A DNA stretch of 64,000 nucleotides from RGIG2945 sp045540355 (GTDB taxonomy: Bacteria > Bacillota > Clostridia > Oscillospirales > Acutalibacteraceae), in NCBI GenBank assembly GCA_045540355.1, contig JAZQHB010000072.1, forward strand, positions 65,865 through 129,864, read 5' to 3'. The translations under genes were made by a program, and so were the position numbers. This document shows, in pieces, positions 25,306-34,965 of this stretch. The notes below the pieces were generated by a model. It was not told the origin of the DNA. It searched no databases and saw only the letters and a program-made list of their open reading frames with translations. Numbering within the stretch: position 1 is the stretch's first letter; each line of letters opens with the position of its first letter.

Positions 25306-28300
25306 GACAATCCCAGCTTTCGTGCCATTTCTGCAGTCTTGAGCTCAAGCAATTTTGAAACGCCCTTTTCCTGCATTGTAACACCGTAGAGAACATCTGC
25401 TTCTTCCATAGTACCGCGACGGTGGCTTATGAGGATGAACTGCGTGTTGTTTGTCATATTTCGTACATACTGTGCATAACGGGTAACATTGACATCATCA
25501 AGTGCCGCTTCAACCTCGTCGAAAATACAGAAGGGAGCGGGTGTTACTTTAAGCACGGCAAAGAGTAAAGCGATAGCCGCAAGACCCTTTTCACCACCTG
25601 ATAAAAGGTCAATGTTCTGAACATTTTTTCCGGGCGGCTGTACCTTGATTTCTATGGGAGATTCAAGGATATCAAGCGGGTTTTCAAGTCGCAATTCAGC
25701 CTTACCGCCATTGAAAAGCTCAACAAAGGTTTCACCGAAATATTTGCTGATTCTTGCAAACTGTTCACGGAACTGCTCAGCCATTTTATGGGTAAGCTCT
25801 GTTATAAGCTTATCAAGCTCTGCCCGTGATTTTTCAATATCGCCCAACTGCTCGGACATAAAGATGTATCTTTCGTTTACTTCTTTATATTCTTCAATAG
25901 CACCGACATTTACACTACCCAAAGCACGGATTTTACCCTTAAGCTCGTTAAGTCTTGTACGGGCTGCGGAATAATCTTCGATTACGATGCCGAGTTCATC
26001 AGCTTCTCTGCGAGTGAGCTGATATTCGTCAAAGAGCTTGTTGATAGTTGTATCAAGGTCTTTTTCCATAGTGTCACGGCGTTCTTCAAGTCTTGCAAGC
26101 TCACCGCTTAATTTCTCACGGTCAAGAGATTTTGCTCTTTCGTCGGAACGGAGAGAAGCAGCTTTTGCATCAACATCATTCCTCTTTGAAATGAGTTCGT
26201 TTACCTTGTTTGCAGCCTCTTCATTCTTAAGACGAAGCTCGTGTGCGTTGTTCTGAATGTCAAGGATTGTATTTTCAATCTGCTTGTTCTTTTCTAAAAT
26301 TGCATCAATCTCGGAATTGAGAATATCAAGACGGCTGCCGTGAGTTTCAAGGCGATTTCTGAGTGAAGCGATAATCTCCTGCTTTGCCTCGACATCCTTC
26401 TGAATTGATGTAATTTCAATGTTTATCTTTGATTCATTTTCTAAAATTGCTTCCTTCTTCTGGCTCATTTCCTCGCGACCGACGGTCATTTCGTCAATTT
26501 TAGCCTGAAGTGTATTTTTGTCCTGTGTCAGCTTGTTAACTGTATTCTGTGCAGCCTTGCAAGCTTCTTCAAGAGTTGTGATTCGTTCGGAAGCAAGTCG
26601 CTTTTCTTCGTTTAATTCATTAACAGCGGCATTAGCAGTATCAAGCTGTCCTGCAACCAAGTGCAAGTCGCTTTCACGGCGGATAATCTGCTCCTGAAGC
26701 TGTGAAAGCTCGGCGTTAGCACCGCTAAGTTCTGCTTGTGCGGCAGATAATTCCTGTGATAATTCTGTGTATCTTTCGCTGTTTTCGTTATATTTTTTCT
26801 GAAGCTTTTTACTCTTTGAAAGCAAGTTCTCAATCTCAATTGAACGGGTGAGTATACCTGAATTCTGTGTTCTCGAACCACCTGTCATTGAACCGCCTGC
26901 ATGGATAACCTGACCGTCAAGTGTTACTATCTTGAAACGGTAGGAATATTTTTTAGCCATAGAAATGGCGGTGTCCATATCCTCGGAAACAACAATCTTA
27001 CCGAGCTGTGAAAGTATGATTTCCGAATACTTTTCATCGCAAGCGATAAGGTCAGATGCAATACTTACAAAACCGAAGCACTCATCGAGATTATCTTCTT
27101 TGAGGTATTTACCTTTAATAGCGGCGATAGGCAGGAATGTTGCACGACCGCCCTTATTATCTTTAAGGAAGTTGATGGCGCGTTTTGCATCGTTTTCCGT
27201 ATCGGTAACAATAAACTGCAATGCTGCACCTAAAGCGGTTTCGATGGCAAGTGCATATTTGTCATCAACGGTGATAATCTGCGAAAGGGGAGCATGGATA
27301 CCTCTTAATGTACCGCGTTTTTTCTCTCTCATAACAGATTTTACGCTGCCTGAATAACCTTCCATGTTCTTCTCAAGGTCATCGAGGATTTTAATTCTTG
27401 AGTTTATTCTGTGTATTTCAAGTTCATCGGCATCAATCTCGGTTTTCAATGCGGCAACCTTTTCAGCACGGGAGTTTACACGCATTGTGTAGCCTGAAAT
27501 TGCATTTTCCAATGATTTTTTCTGCTCGTATTTACCCTCAAGGTCTTTTTTGCAAACAGAAACATTTTCGTTGAGCTTTGAAATAATCTCGTCACGAGAA
27601 GCGATTATCTCATCAATGGCAGAAATTCTGTTTACAATTTCTTCGATTGAAGAAGTAGAGGTAGAAACCTCAACTCTGCTGTCAGCAAGTGCCATTGTGA
27701 GCCTTGTCAATTCTTCGGAAAGTCTCGAAGATTCTTCGACCAAAGCAGCGGATTCTTCACGGAATTCCTCCATTGCTTTTGCCGTGTTTGCAAGCTCTGC
27801 ATATTTGTCAGCAGATTTTTTCTTTAATACTTCAATCTCTTTTTCAGTATCCTCAATCTGCTTGTTGATGTTCTGTTCATCGTCAGTTGCTGACTGCATA
27901 TCTGACCTGAAGCGTTCAATCGTTTCTAAATTGTGCTGAATTGTATTTTTATGTACGGAAATATCAGCATCAAGGCGGATTGCTTCTTCCTCAACTGTTG
28001 AGGAGTCACGGCGGATATTATCAATCTCGACCGTAATTTCCTGATTTTCCGTGATGTATCTGTCAATGTCCAGAGCGATTTTGTCAAGAGCTTCCTGAGT
28101 TTCCTGATATTGAATTGCGGCAAGCTTGATTTTTTCTTCCTGTTCAACAAGCTTTTTCTTTGCAGTATCAATATTGTTTATCCAGATACCGATTTCAAGC
28201 TCTTTCTTTTCTTCGGCATAAACCAAGAATTTCTGTGCTTTTTCGCTCTGTGTCTTCAAAGGACCGACACGGCTTTCCAACTCCGCAAGAATGTCGCGAA

Positions 28301-28871
28301 GTCTTATCATGTTTTCCTCAGCCTGATTAAGCTTTTTTGTTGCGTCTGAACGGCGATAACGGTAGTGGGAGATACCTGCCGCTTCTTCAAGCATATCACG
28401 GCGGTTTGAAGATTTCTGTGATACAAGGTCGGCAATTCTGCCCTGACTTACCATGGAATAACCGTCTCGACCGAGACCTGTATCCATAAATAATTCGTTG
28501 ACATCACGAAGACGGACATTTTCATTGTTTATGAGATACTCACTTTCACCCGAACGGTAATAGCGGCGGGTGACCTTGACAGTATCGTTGTCATAGTTTA
28601 ATTTTCTGTCGGAGTTATCAAGCTTCAGAGATACTTCAGCAAAGCCCAAAGCTCGACGGATGTTTGTACCGCCGAAGATAACATCTTCCATTTTTGAACC
28701 TCGTAAGCTCTTGGTTGATTGCTCACCAAGTACCCAACGAACAGCATCAGAGATATTACTCTTACCGCTTCCGTTAGGTCCGACAACGCAGGTTATTCCC
28801 TTGTTGAATTCGAGGACTGTCTTGTCCGGAAAGGATTTGAAGCCTTGCATTTCAAGTGATTTAAGAATCAT
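25302..28871 (-). CDS. smc: Chromosome segregation ATPase SMC
   Basis: SMC with ScpA and ScpB forms the bacterial condensin that organises and segregates the nucleoid. The 1189-residue product has the N-terminal Walker A GPNGSGKSNISDAV, a long coiled coil, a hinge domain (around residues 500-650, near AIETALGAALQFIVTDTEND), a second coiled coil, and the C-terminal ABC signature LLSGGEKGLAAIAL with Walker B FCIFDEVEAALDD. Length is normal. It overlaps the radical SAM gene upstream by 11 bases and the PHP gene downstream by four. ftsY, often next to smc, is not here. Confidence 0.98.
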   Translation of the reverse strand: MILKSLEMQGFKSFPDKTVLEFNKGITCVVGPNGSGKSNISDAVRWVLGEQSTKSLRGSKMEDVIFGGTNIRRALGFAEVSLKLDNSDRKLNYDNDTVKVTRRYYRSGESEYLINNENVRLRDVNELFMDTGLGRDGYSMVSQGRIADLVSQKSSNRRDMLEEAAGISHYRYRRSDATKKLNQAEENMIRLRDILAELESRVGPLKTQSEKAQKFLVYAEEKKELEIGIWINNIDTAKKKLVEQEEKIKLAAIQYQETQEALDKIALDIDRYITENQEITVEIDNIRRDSSTVEEEAIRLDADISVHKNTIQHNLETIERFRSDMQSATDDEQNINKQIEDTEKEIEVLKKKSADKYAELANTAKAMEEFREESAALVEESSRLSEELTRLTMALADSRVEVSTSTSSIEEIVNRISAIDEIIASRDEIISKLNENVSVCKKDLEGKYEQKKSLENAISGYTMRVNSRAEKVAALKTEIDADELEIHRINSRIKILDDLEKNMEGYSGSVKSVMREKKRGTLRGIHAPLSQIITVDDKYALAIETALGAALQFIVTDTENDAKRAINFLKDNKGGRATFLPIAAIKGKYLKEDNLDECFGFVSIASDLIACDEKYSEIILSQLGKIVVSEDMDTAISMAKKYSYRFKIVTLDGQVIHAGGSMTGGSRTQNSGILTRSIEIENLLSKSKKLQKKYNENSERYTELSQELSAAQAELSGANAELSQLQEQIIRRESDLHLVAGQLDTANAAVNELNEEKRLASERITTLEEACKAAQNTVNKLTQDKNTLQAKIDEMTVGREEMSQKKEAILENESKINIEITSIQKDVEAKQEIIASLRNRLETHGSRLDILNSEIDAILEKNKQIENTILDIQNNAHELRLKNEEAANKVNELISKRNDVDAKAASLRSDERAKSLDREKLSGELARLEERRDTMEKDLDTTINKLFDEYQLTRREADELGIVIEDYSAARTRLNELKGKIRALGSVNVGAIEEYKEVNERYIFMSEQLGDIEKSRAELDKLITELTHKMAEQFREQFARISKYFGETFVELFNGGKAELRLENPLDILESPIEIKVQPPGKNVQNIDLLSGGEKGLAAIALLFAVLKVTPAPFCIFDEVEAALDDVNVTRYAQYVRNMTNNTQFILISHRRGTMEEADVLYGVTMQEKGVSKLLELKTAEMARKLGLS

Positions 28872-29853
28872 TGTTTACACACCTTATCTTATATATAGGT
28901 AGACTGTCATCGGCTTTAACGGAAATATCAAAGCCACAAGACAGAAGTTTTGTGATGTTGGATTTCTTCTGACCGATCATTTTTGAAAGTTCAGAAGCTT
29001 TGACAAATATGTCATACTTGCCTTTGTCTTTTAAGTTTTCAATTACTGTATCATAATAAATCTTGCTTTCACAAAGCTCTCTGAATGCAGGGTGGAATAT
29101 TCCTGCAACAAAGTTTTCGTCGACACCGCCGCCTGAGTGAAGCCCGAGGCGGATAACTTTTACACCGTTATCATGAAACATTTTGAGAAGCTTCGCACAA
29201 AGATTTACAGAGTTTTCTAACGAGGGAGGGTAGTATTGTTTTTTTAGGTAGAGATTTTCCAATTCGGTACCCTTTAAAACAACCGTCGGATAAATTCTCA
29301 CTGTTTGCGGTTTTAATTCGATGATTTTTTCCGCGGTTGCTATGTCATCGGCATCAGAGGACATATACATCCCCGTCATCATCTGAAGTCCTAACTCAAA
29401 TCCGAAATCAGAAATAAGCCCTGATGCTTTTACAACATCATCAGAGGTGTGTCCGCGTTTATTAGCAGTCAGAACGATGTCGTTCATACTCTGTGCACCG
29501 AGCTCGATGGAAGTAACACCGTATGCTTTAAGAATATCAAGAGTTGCTTCGTCAATGCAATCGGGTCTTGTTGAAATTCTGATACCTTTGAAGTGACCGT
29601 TTTTTATATACGGATAAGCCGCTTCAAGCAGAGAAATCATATATTCTCTGTCTATTGCCGTAAAGCTGCCGCCGAAAAAAGCAATTTCGGAAGTTTCCTT
29701 ATCAGCTTTCGGCATGGCAATTTTAACCGCTCTGATAACATCATCGGGAGTGGTGGGTGAGGTTGTGCCGGAAATTGCCCGTTGGTTGCAGAATGTGCAT
29801 TGATTCGGGCATCCGCAGTGCGGTACAAAAACCGCTACATTTATATGCTTCAT
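28861..29853 (-). CDS. Radical SAM protein (Elp3-related)
   Basis: The 330-residue product carries the radical SAM cluster motif CPNQCTFC (Cys15, Cys19, Cys22), preceded by HCG, then EIAFFGGSFTAIDREYM and IRISTRPDCIDEATLDIL, the arrangement of the Elp3-like MiaB/NifB subgroup found beside rnc and smc in many Clostridia. Unlike true Elp3 it appears to lack a GNAT acetyltransferase domain. The likely role is tRNA or other RNA modification, but the substrate is unknown. It overlaps rnc by four bases (ATGA) and smc by 11. Confidence 0.85.
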   Translation of the reverse strand: MKHINVAVFVPHCGCPNQCTFCNQRAISGTTSPTTPDDVIRAVKIAMPKADKETSEIAFFGGSFTAIDREYMISLLEAAYPYIKNGHFKGIRISTRPDCIDEATLDILKAYGVTSIELGAQSMNDIVLTANKRGHTSDDVVKASGLISDFGFELGLQMMTGMYMSSDADDIATAEKIIELKPQTVRIYPTVVLKGTELENLYLKKQYYPPSLENSVNLCAKLLKMFHDNGVKVIRLGLHSGGGVDENFVAGIFHPAFRELCESKIYYDTVIENLKDKGKYDIFVKASELSKMIGQKKSNITKLLSCGFDISVKADDSLPIYKIRCVNNDS

Positions 29854-30524
29854 AATCCCATAAGGCTTAAAGCCTCTTTTGCAGCAGATTGTTCTGCGGC
29901 TTTTTTGCTTTTGCCTATACCCTTGCCGATAACATTACTGTTGAGATGAACTTCAACCTCAAATCGTTTGTCGTGGTCGGGTCCTGTTTCGCCTGTATGA
30001 ACATAGGAAAGGATTTCGCCGGGGTTTTTCTGAACAATTTCCTGTAAAACAGTTTTATAGTCCGTTGCTTTTTTAGTTATATTTGAAGCATTTTTTATAA
30101 ATTCAAGTACGAATTTTTTTGCACATTCAATTCCACCGTCGAGATATATTGCAGCTATCAGTGCTTCAAAGGCATCTGATAATATCGAGGGTCTTTTCGC
30201 ACCGCCGGTTGAAGCTTCACCTTTGCCGAGACGAAGATATGTACCAAGGTCAATTTGTTTTGCGAATACGAATAATGACTTTTCACAAACTGTTTGAGCT
30301 CTTAATTTTGTCAACTCACCCTCGGGTCTGTGGGAAAAGAAGAGGTAATAATATTCTGCGGTGATAAAGCCTAAAACAGAATCACCTAAAAATTCAAGTC
30401 TTTCGTTACACATTTCGGGAACGGAGTGTTCATTTGCATACGATGAGTGTGTGAGTGCGTTTAAAAGTAAATTTTTATCATTAAAGGTGTAACCTATTTT
30501 GTTTTCAAATTCAGCTAAATGCAT
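29850..30524 (-). CDS. rnc: Ribonuclease III
   Basis: RNase III cleaves double-stranded RNA in rRNA precursor processing and mRNA turnover. The 224-residue product has the signature NERLEFLGDSVLGFI (residues about 40-54), the second metal region SDAFEALIAAIYLDGG, and a C-terminal double-stranded RNA-binding domain (DYKTVLQEIVQKNPGE ... SKKAAEQSAAKEAL). AAAGGTG precedes the ATG at 30524. It lies 16 bases after plsX. Confidence 0.96.
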   Translation of the reverse strand: MHLAEFENKIGYTFNDKNLLLNALTHSSYANEHSVPEMCNERLEFLGDSVLGFITAEYYYLFFSHRPEGELTKLRAQTVCEKSLFVFAKQIDLGTYLRLGKGEASTGGAKRPSILSDAFEALIAAIYLDGGIECAKKFVLEFIKNASNITKKATDYKTVLQEIVQKNPGEILSYVHTGETGPDHDKRFEVEVHLNSNVIGKGIGKSKKAAEQSAAKEALSLMGL

Positions 30525-30540
30525 TTTGTTTCACCTTTGC

Positions 30541-31524
30541 TTATTTAATATTTGCGATTATTTCATTGATAACATCTTTTTCAATGAATGTGATAGCTTG
30601 TCTGATAGCATTTTTGAAAGCTTTTGCATCAGATGAGCCGTGAGCTTTGATTACGGGCTTGGTAACACCGAGAATTGGTGCACCTCCGAATTCTTTGTAG
30701 TCCATCTGTTTTTTGAAATCATCAAGACCCGATTTAACAAGAAGTGCGGCAAGAATAGATAAGAAGTTTCTCTTGAAAAGAGCTTTGACTCTCTTAGCCA
30801 TAGCAAGGGCAACACCCTCGTACATTTTAAGAATCATATTGCCTGTAAAACCGTCACAGACTATGACATCAGCTTTGCCGAAAGGAATATCGCGGGCTTC
30901 AATGTTACCGACAAAATTGTAGTTTGTATCAGACATAAGCTTGTAAGCTTCCAACTGCAATTCGGTACCCTTGTTTTCTTCTGTGCCGATGTTTGCAAGA
31001 GCCACCTTGGGTGAATCATAACCCATAATTTTGTTCATGTAGATATCGCCCATAACTGCAAACTGGTGCAGATATTCAGGCTTACATTCGGTGTTTGCAC
31101 CGACATCAAGCATCATAATGGGTTTTTCGGTTGAGGGCATAAGCGTAGCAAGTGCACCTCTTTTAATGCCCTTTATGCGTTTTGTGATAAAGGTTGCACC
31201 GACTACCAAAGCACCTGTACTGCCTGCACTTACGAATGCATCACCTTTACCCTCGGATAAAGCTTTAAGACCCATTGCCAAAGTGGTGTCGGAATTTTTC
31301 TTTATAACTGTTGCCGGGTCATATTCCATAAGAAATACCTTTTCAACATTCATAATTTCCATGTTGTCGAGAGAAATATTGTTCTCTTTGGCACATTCAT
31401 TGATTTTCTCTTCTGAACCGACAAGAAGAATTTCAACACCGTATTCTTTAACTGCATCAGCAGAGCCTTTCAATATTTCAAGAGGAGCGTTATCTCCGCC
31501 GAAAGCATCAACAATTATTTTCAT
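30541..31524 (-). CDS. plsX: Phosphate acyltransferase PlsX
   Basis: PlsX makes acyl-phosphate from acyl-ACP for phosphatidic acid synthesis. The 327-residue product shows IIVDAFGGDNAPLEILKG at the start, MLDVGANTECKPEYLHQFAV, ANIGTEENKGTELQLE and VCDGFTGNMILKMYEG. I chose ATG 31524, nine bases after AAAGGG; a GTG three codons upstream is possible. The acpP gene that often sits between plsX and rnc in Clostridia is not present here. Confidence 0.95.
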   Translation of the reverse strand: MKIIVDAFGGDNAPLEILKGSADAVKEYGVEILLVGSEEKINECAKENNISLDNMEIMNVEKVFLMEYDPATVIKKNSDTTLAMGLKALSEGKGDAFVSAGSTGALVVGATFITKRIKGIKRGALATLMPSTEKPIMMLDVGANTECKPEYLHQFAVMGDIYMNKIMGYDSPKVALANIGTEENKGTELQLEAYKLMSDTNYNFVGNIEARDIPFGKADVIVCDGFTGNMILKMYEGVALAMAKRVKALFKRNFLSILAALLVKSGLDDFKKQMDYKEFGGAPILGVTKPVIKAHGSSDAKAFKNAIRQAITFIEKDVINEIIANIK

Positions 31525-31526
31525 AG

Positions 31527-32831
31527 TCAGCACCCTTTCACAATATCTGATAATTCGTCGAGACCTCTTTGAGCAAGAGCCTCGTATCTGAGCTTTTTAT
31601 CTCTGATTTTAGTATCAAGAGGTGGGAGTATTCCGAAATTAGCACCCATCGGTTGGAAGTTTGTAACCGTTGTATCGCTTATGTAATCCGACAATGCACC
31701 CATCATTGTTGTTACGGGCAAGGTGAGAGGTGCCTGTCCTTTCAAAAATCTAACTGCATTTATTCCTGCAAGAATACCTGAAGAAGCTGATTCCATATAT
31801 CCCTCAACCCCTGTAATCTGTCCTGCGAAGAAAAGACCGGGACGGTTTTTGAAACTGAAATCTTTATTAAGCAGCTTCGGGGATTCAATGAAAGTGTTTC
31901 TGTGCATCACACCGTAACGCATAAATTCCGCATTTTTTAAAGCGGGGATAAGAGAGAAAACTCTTTTCTGTTCAGCAAATTTTAAATTCGTCTGAAACCC
32001 GACGAGGTTTAAAAGAGTGCCGTCTTTGTTTTCTCGTCTTAACTGCAAAACTGCCCACGGACGGTGACCTGTATTCGGGTCAGTAAGACCGACGGGGCGA
32101 AGCGGGCCGAAACGCATTGTATCTGCACCTCTTTTTGCCATTGCTTCAATGGGCATACAACCTTCATAAACATCCTTGCGGACATCAAATGAATGAAGCT
32201 CGGCACTTTCGGCATTTACCAAGGCTTCGTAAAAAGCTTCGTATTCCTCTTTGTTCATAGGACAGTTAATGTAGTCGCTTTCACCGCCGCGGTCATATCT
32301 TGATTGGGTGAAAGCACGAGTCATATCAATACTGTCGGCTGTTACAATAGGTGCGGCGGCATCAAAAAAACTGAGGTTACCGCCACAGAGCGAGGAAATA
32401 CTTTCGGCTAATGCATCTGATGCAAGCGGACCTGCCGCAATGATGACAACACCGTTATCGGGTATTTCTGTTACTTCTTCATTTATAATATTGATGTTTT
32501 TGTTTGATTTGATTTTTTCGGTGACCATTTCTGAAAAAAGATTGCGATCAACTGCCAAAGCACCGCCTGCGGGGACGGCAGTTTCCAAAGCACACTCAAC
32601 CGTCAGAGATGAAAGCATCTGCATTTCTGCCTTGAGCATACCTGCGGCAGACCCTTTGCGGAGAGCTTTCAATGAATTTGAACAGACCAATTCTGCAAAA
32701 TTTTCAGAGGAATGGGCAGGTGAGAATTTTTTCGGTTTCATTTCATAGAGGTCAACTTCAAACTCCTTTGAAGCCTGCCAAGCCGCTTCAACACCTGCAA
32801 GACCTGCACCGATTACTGTGATTTTACTCAT
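31527..32831 (-). CDS. trmFO: Methylenetetrahydrofolate-tRNA-(uracil-54-C5)-methyltransferase TrmFO
   Basis: TrmFO is the flavin- and folate-dependent enzyme that makes ribothymidine 54 in tRNA of many Firmicutes. The 434-residue product has the FAD-binding GAGLAGVEAAW at the N-terminus, the SENFAELVCSNSLKA segment with the conserved Cys, and a C-terminal FAD region, RPGLFFAGQITGVEGYMESAS. ATG 32831 has an AAGGA site eight bases upstream, and the gene starts within the last codons of topA (8-base overlap). Confidence 0.96.
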   Translation of the reverse strand: MSKITVIGAGLAGVEAAWQASKEFEVDLYEMKPKKFSPAHSSENFAELVCSNSLKALRKGSAAGMLKAEMQMLSSLTVECALETAVPAGGALAVDRNLFSEMVTEKIKSNKNINIINEEVTEIPDNGVVIIAAGPLASDALAESISSLCGGNLSFFDAAAPIVTADSIDMTRAFTQSRYDRGGESDYINCPMNKEEYEAFYEALVNAESAELHSFDVRKDVYEGCMPIEAMAKRGADTMRFGPLRPVGLTDPNTGHRPWAVLQLRRENKDGTLLNLVGFQTNLKFAEQKRVFSLIPALKNAEFMRYGVMHRNTFIESPKLLNKDFSFKNRPGLFFAGQITGVEGYMESASSGILAGINAVRFLKGQAPLTLPVTTMMGALSDYISDTTVTNFQPMGANFGILPPLDTKIRDKKLRYEALAQRGLDELSDIVKGC

Positions 32832-34944
32832 CTTTTTTTCCTTTTTTTGCTCTCTCGGTTTTCTTTTCAAAGCCGCATTTTTCATCAAGGCAGACTGTGA
32901 TGCCGCCTTTGCGTTTGAATAATGTCTTTCCGCAATTCGGGCATTTTTCTGCTGTGGGCTTATCCCAAGTCATAAAGTTGCATTCGGGCCAACCCTCACA
33001 ACCGTAGAAAACATAACCCTTTTTGGATTTTTTCTCAATAACCTTCTTGCCGCATACGGGGCAGTTACCCTCTGTTTCAGCAACAAGAGGCTTTGTGTTT
33101 TTACATTCGGGATATCCGGGGCAGGCGAGGAAACGACCGAAACGACCTGTTTTTATTATCATCATGCGACCGCATTTTTCACAAGGAATATCTGTCTGGT
33201 CTTCCTCAAGCTTGATTTTTACATCCTTCATTTCTTCCTTGACCTTCTGGAGTGTTTTGTCAAAGTCGTCATAGAAGCTGTGAAGAACCTGAATATAATC
33301 AACATCACCGTTGTCGATTTCGTCAAGAGAAGTTTCCATCTGTGCGGTGAATTTAGTGCTGACTATTTTCGGGAATTTTTCTTTCAACAATTTTGTAATA
33401 GCACAACCGAGCTCTGTCGGGCAGAGTTGTTTTGAGTTACGCTTGACATATTCTCTTTTGATAATTGTAGTGATAATTGTAGCATAAGTGCTGGGACGAC
33501 CTACGCCGTTTTCTTCAAGAGCCTTGATAAGTGAAGCCTCCGTATATCTTGCGGGCGGTTGAGTGAAGTGCTGATTGCCGACAAGGTCTTTAAGCTTTAA
33601 CTTATCATCAATATTCAATTCGGGAAGATGTGTTTCTTTTTCGCTGTCTTCGCTCATCTCCTGATAAAGCACCGTGTAGCCGTTAAATTTAACCTCATAA
33701 CCGCTTGCGTTAAAGGTGCAATACTTACCGTTTGCGAGATCTTCAGCCTTACCGCCTTCAATGGTGGCTGCGACTGTATTATGAACGCAAGAAGACATAA
33801 GACTTGCCATAAAACGTTTCCAAATTAAATCGTAAAGCTTGAACTGGTCGGGAGTGAGAGAAGCTTTAACTTGGTCGGGAGTGAGTGAGGGGGTTGTGGG
33901 ACGGATAGCTTCATGACCGTCCTGGGCGTTGGATTTTGATTTATAATAGCGGGGCTTTTCGGGAAGATATTTGTCCCCGTAAGTTTCTTTGATAAATGAA
34001 TTTGCTGCTGCACGAGCTTCTTCGGAAATTCTCAAAGAGTCAGTTCTCATATAGGTGATAAGACCCATTGTGCCGAAGCCTTCGACATTGACACCCTCGT
34101 ACAATTCCTGTGCACAACGCATTGTTCTCTGTGCCTGGAAGCCTAAACGACGGGATGCATCCTGTTGAAGCGTAGATGTAATAAAGGGCGGTGCGGGATT
34201 TTTCTTACGCGTACCTTTTTTTATGTTTTTAACGGAGTATTCCGCATTTTCCAATCTGTCTAAATAGTAATCTGATTGCTCTTTCGATGTGATTTTGACA
34301 TTGCCTGTTTCGTCACCTGTGAAAGAAGCGTTGAAAGTTCTTCTTGAGGGAGAAGTAAATTTTGCATCGAGTGTCCAGTATTCTTCAGGTACAAATGCGT
34401 TGATTTCGTTTTCTCTGTCGACAATAAGGCTTACCGCAACACTCTGAACACGACCCGCTGAAAGACCTCTGCGGATTTTTTGTGATACAAAGGGGCTCAA
34501 TTTATAACCAACAAGTCTGTCAAGAATACGGCGAGCTTGTTGAGCGTTAACAAGGTCCATATCAATCTGACGGGGATTATCCATACCGTTTTTAACACCC
34601 GTCTTTGTGATTTCGTTGAAAGTGACACGGTTTAATGACTGAGTATCAAGCTTGAGTACAGTTGCAAGGTGCCATGATATAGCTTCTCCTTCACGGTCGG
34701 GGTCGGTTGCGAGGTATACAAAATCACATTCTTCAACTTGCTTCTTCAAATCTTTTACAAGTTGTTCCTTACCTTTTATGGTGGTATATTTGGGTGCAAA
34801 ATCATTTTTGATGTCGACACTTAATTTTGCGGCAGGGAGGTCGCGGACATGACCCATCGATGCCGTAACATTATAGTCAGAACCCAAATATTTTTTAATT
34901 GTTTTTGCCTTTGCAGGCGACTCAACGATTACTAATTTTGACAT
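32824..34944 (-). CDS. topA: DNA topoisomerase I
   Basis: Type IA topoisomerase that relaxes negative supercoils. The 706-residue product begins with the TOPRIM motif (LVIVESPAKAKTIKKYLG, then DPDREGEAISWHL), includes the active-site tyrosine segment GLITYMRTDSLRIS near residue 300, and ends with three zinc-ribbon units (CEKCGRMM, CPVCGKKV, CPNCGKTL). Length and order are standard. It lies 21 bases after dprA in the same operon, an arrangement common in Firmicutes. Confidence 0.98.
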   Translation of the reverse strand: MSKLVIVESPAKAKTIKKYLGSDYNVTASMGHVRDLPAAKLSVDIKNDFAPKYTTIKGKEQLVKDLKKQVEECDFVYLATDPDREGEAISWHLATVLKLDTQSLNRVTFNEITKTGVKNGMDNPRQIDMDLVNAQQARRILDRLVGYKLSPFVSQKIRRGLSAGRVQSVAVSLIVDRENEINAFVPEEYWTLDAKFTSPSRRTFNASFTGDETGNVKITSKEQSDYYLDRLENAEYSVKNIKKGTRKKNPAPPFITSTLQQDASRRLGFQAQRTMRCAQELYEGVNVEGFGTMGLITYMRTDSLRISEEARAAANSFIKETYGDKYLPEKPRYYKSKSNAQDGHEAIRPTTPSLTPDQVKASLTPDQFKLYDLIWKRFMASLMSSCVHNTVAATIEGGKAEDLANGKYCTFNASGYEVKFNGYTVLYQEMSEDSEKETHLPELNIDDKLKLKDLVGNQHFTQPPARYTEASLIKALEENGVGRPSTYATIITTIIKREYVKRNSKQLCPTELGCAITKLLKEKFPKIVSTKFTAQMETSLDEIDNGDVDYIQVLHSFYDDFDKTLQKVKEEMKDVKIKLEEDQTDIPCEKCGRMMIIKTGRFGRFLACPGYPECKNTKPLVAETEGNCPVCGKKVIEKKSKKGYVFYGCEGWPECNFMTWDKPTAEKCPNCGKTLFKRKGGITVCLDEKCGFEKKTERAKKGKKDE

Positions 34945-34965
34945 TTGTTACATTCCACCTAATTG

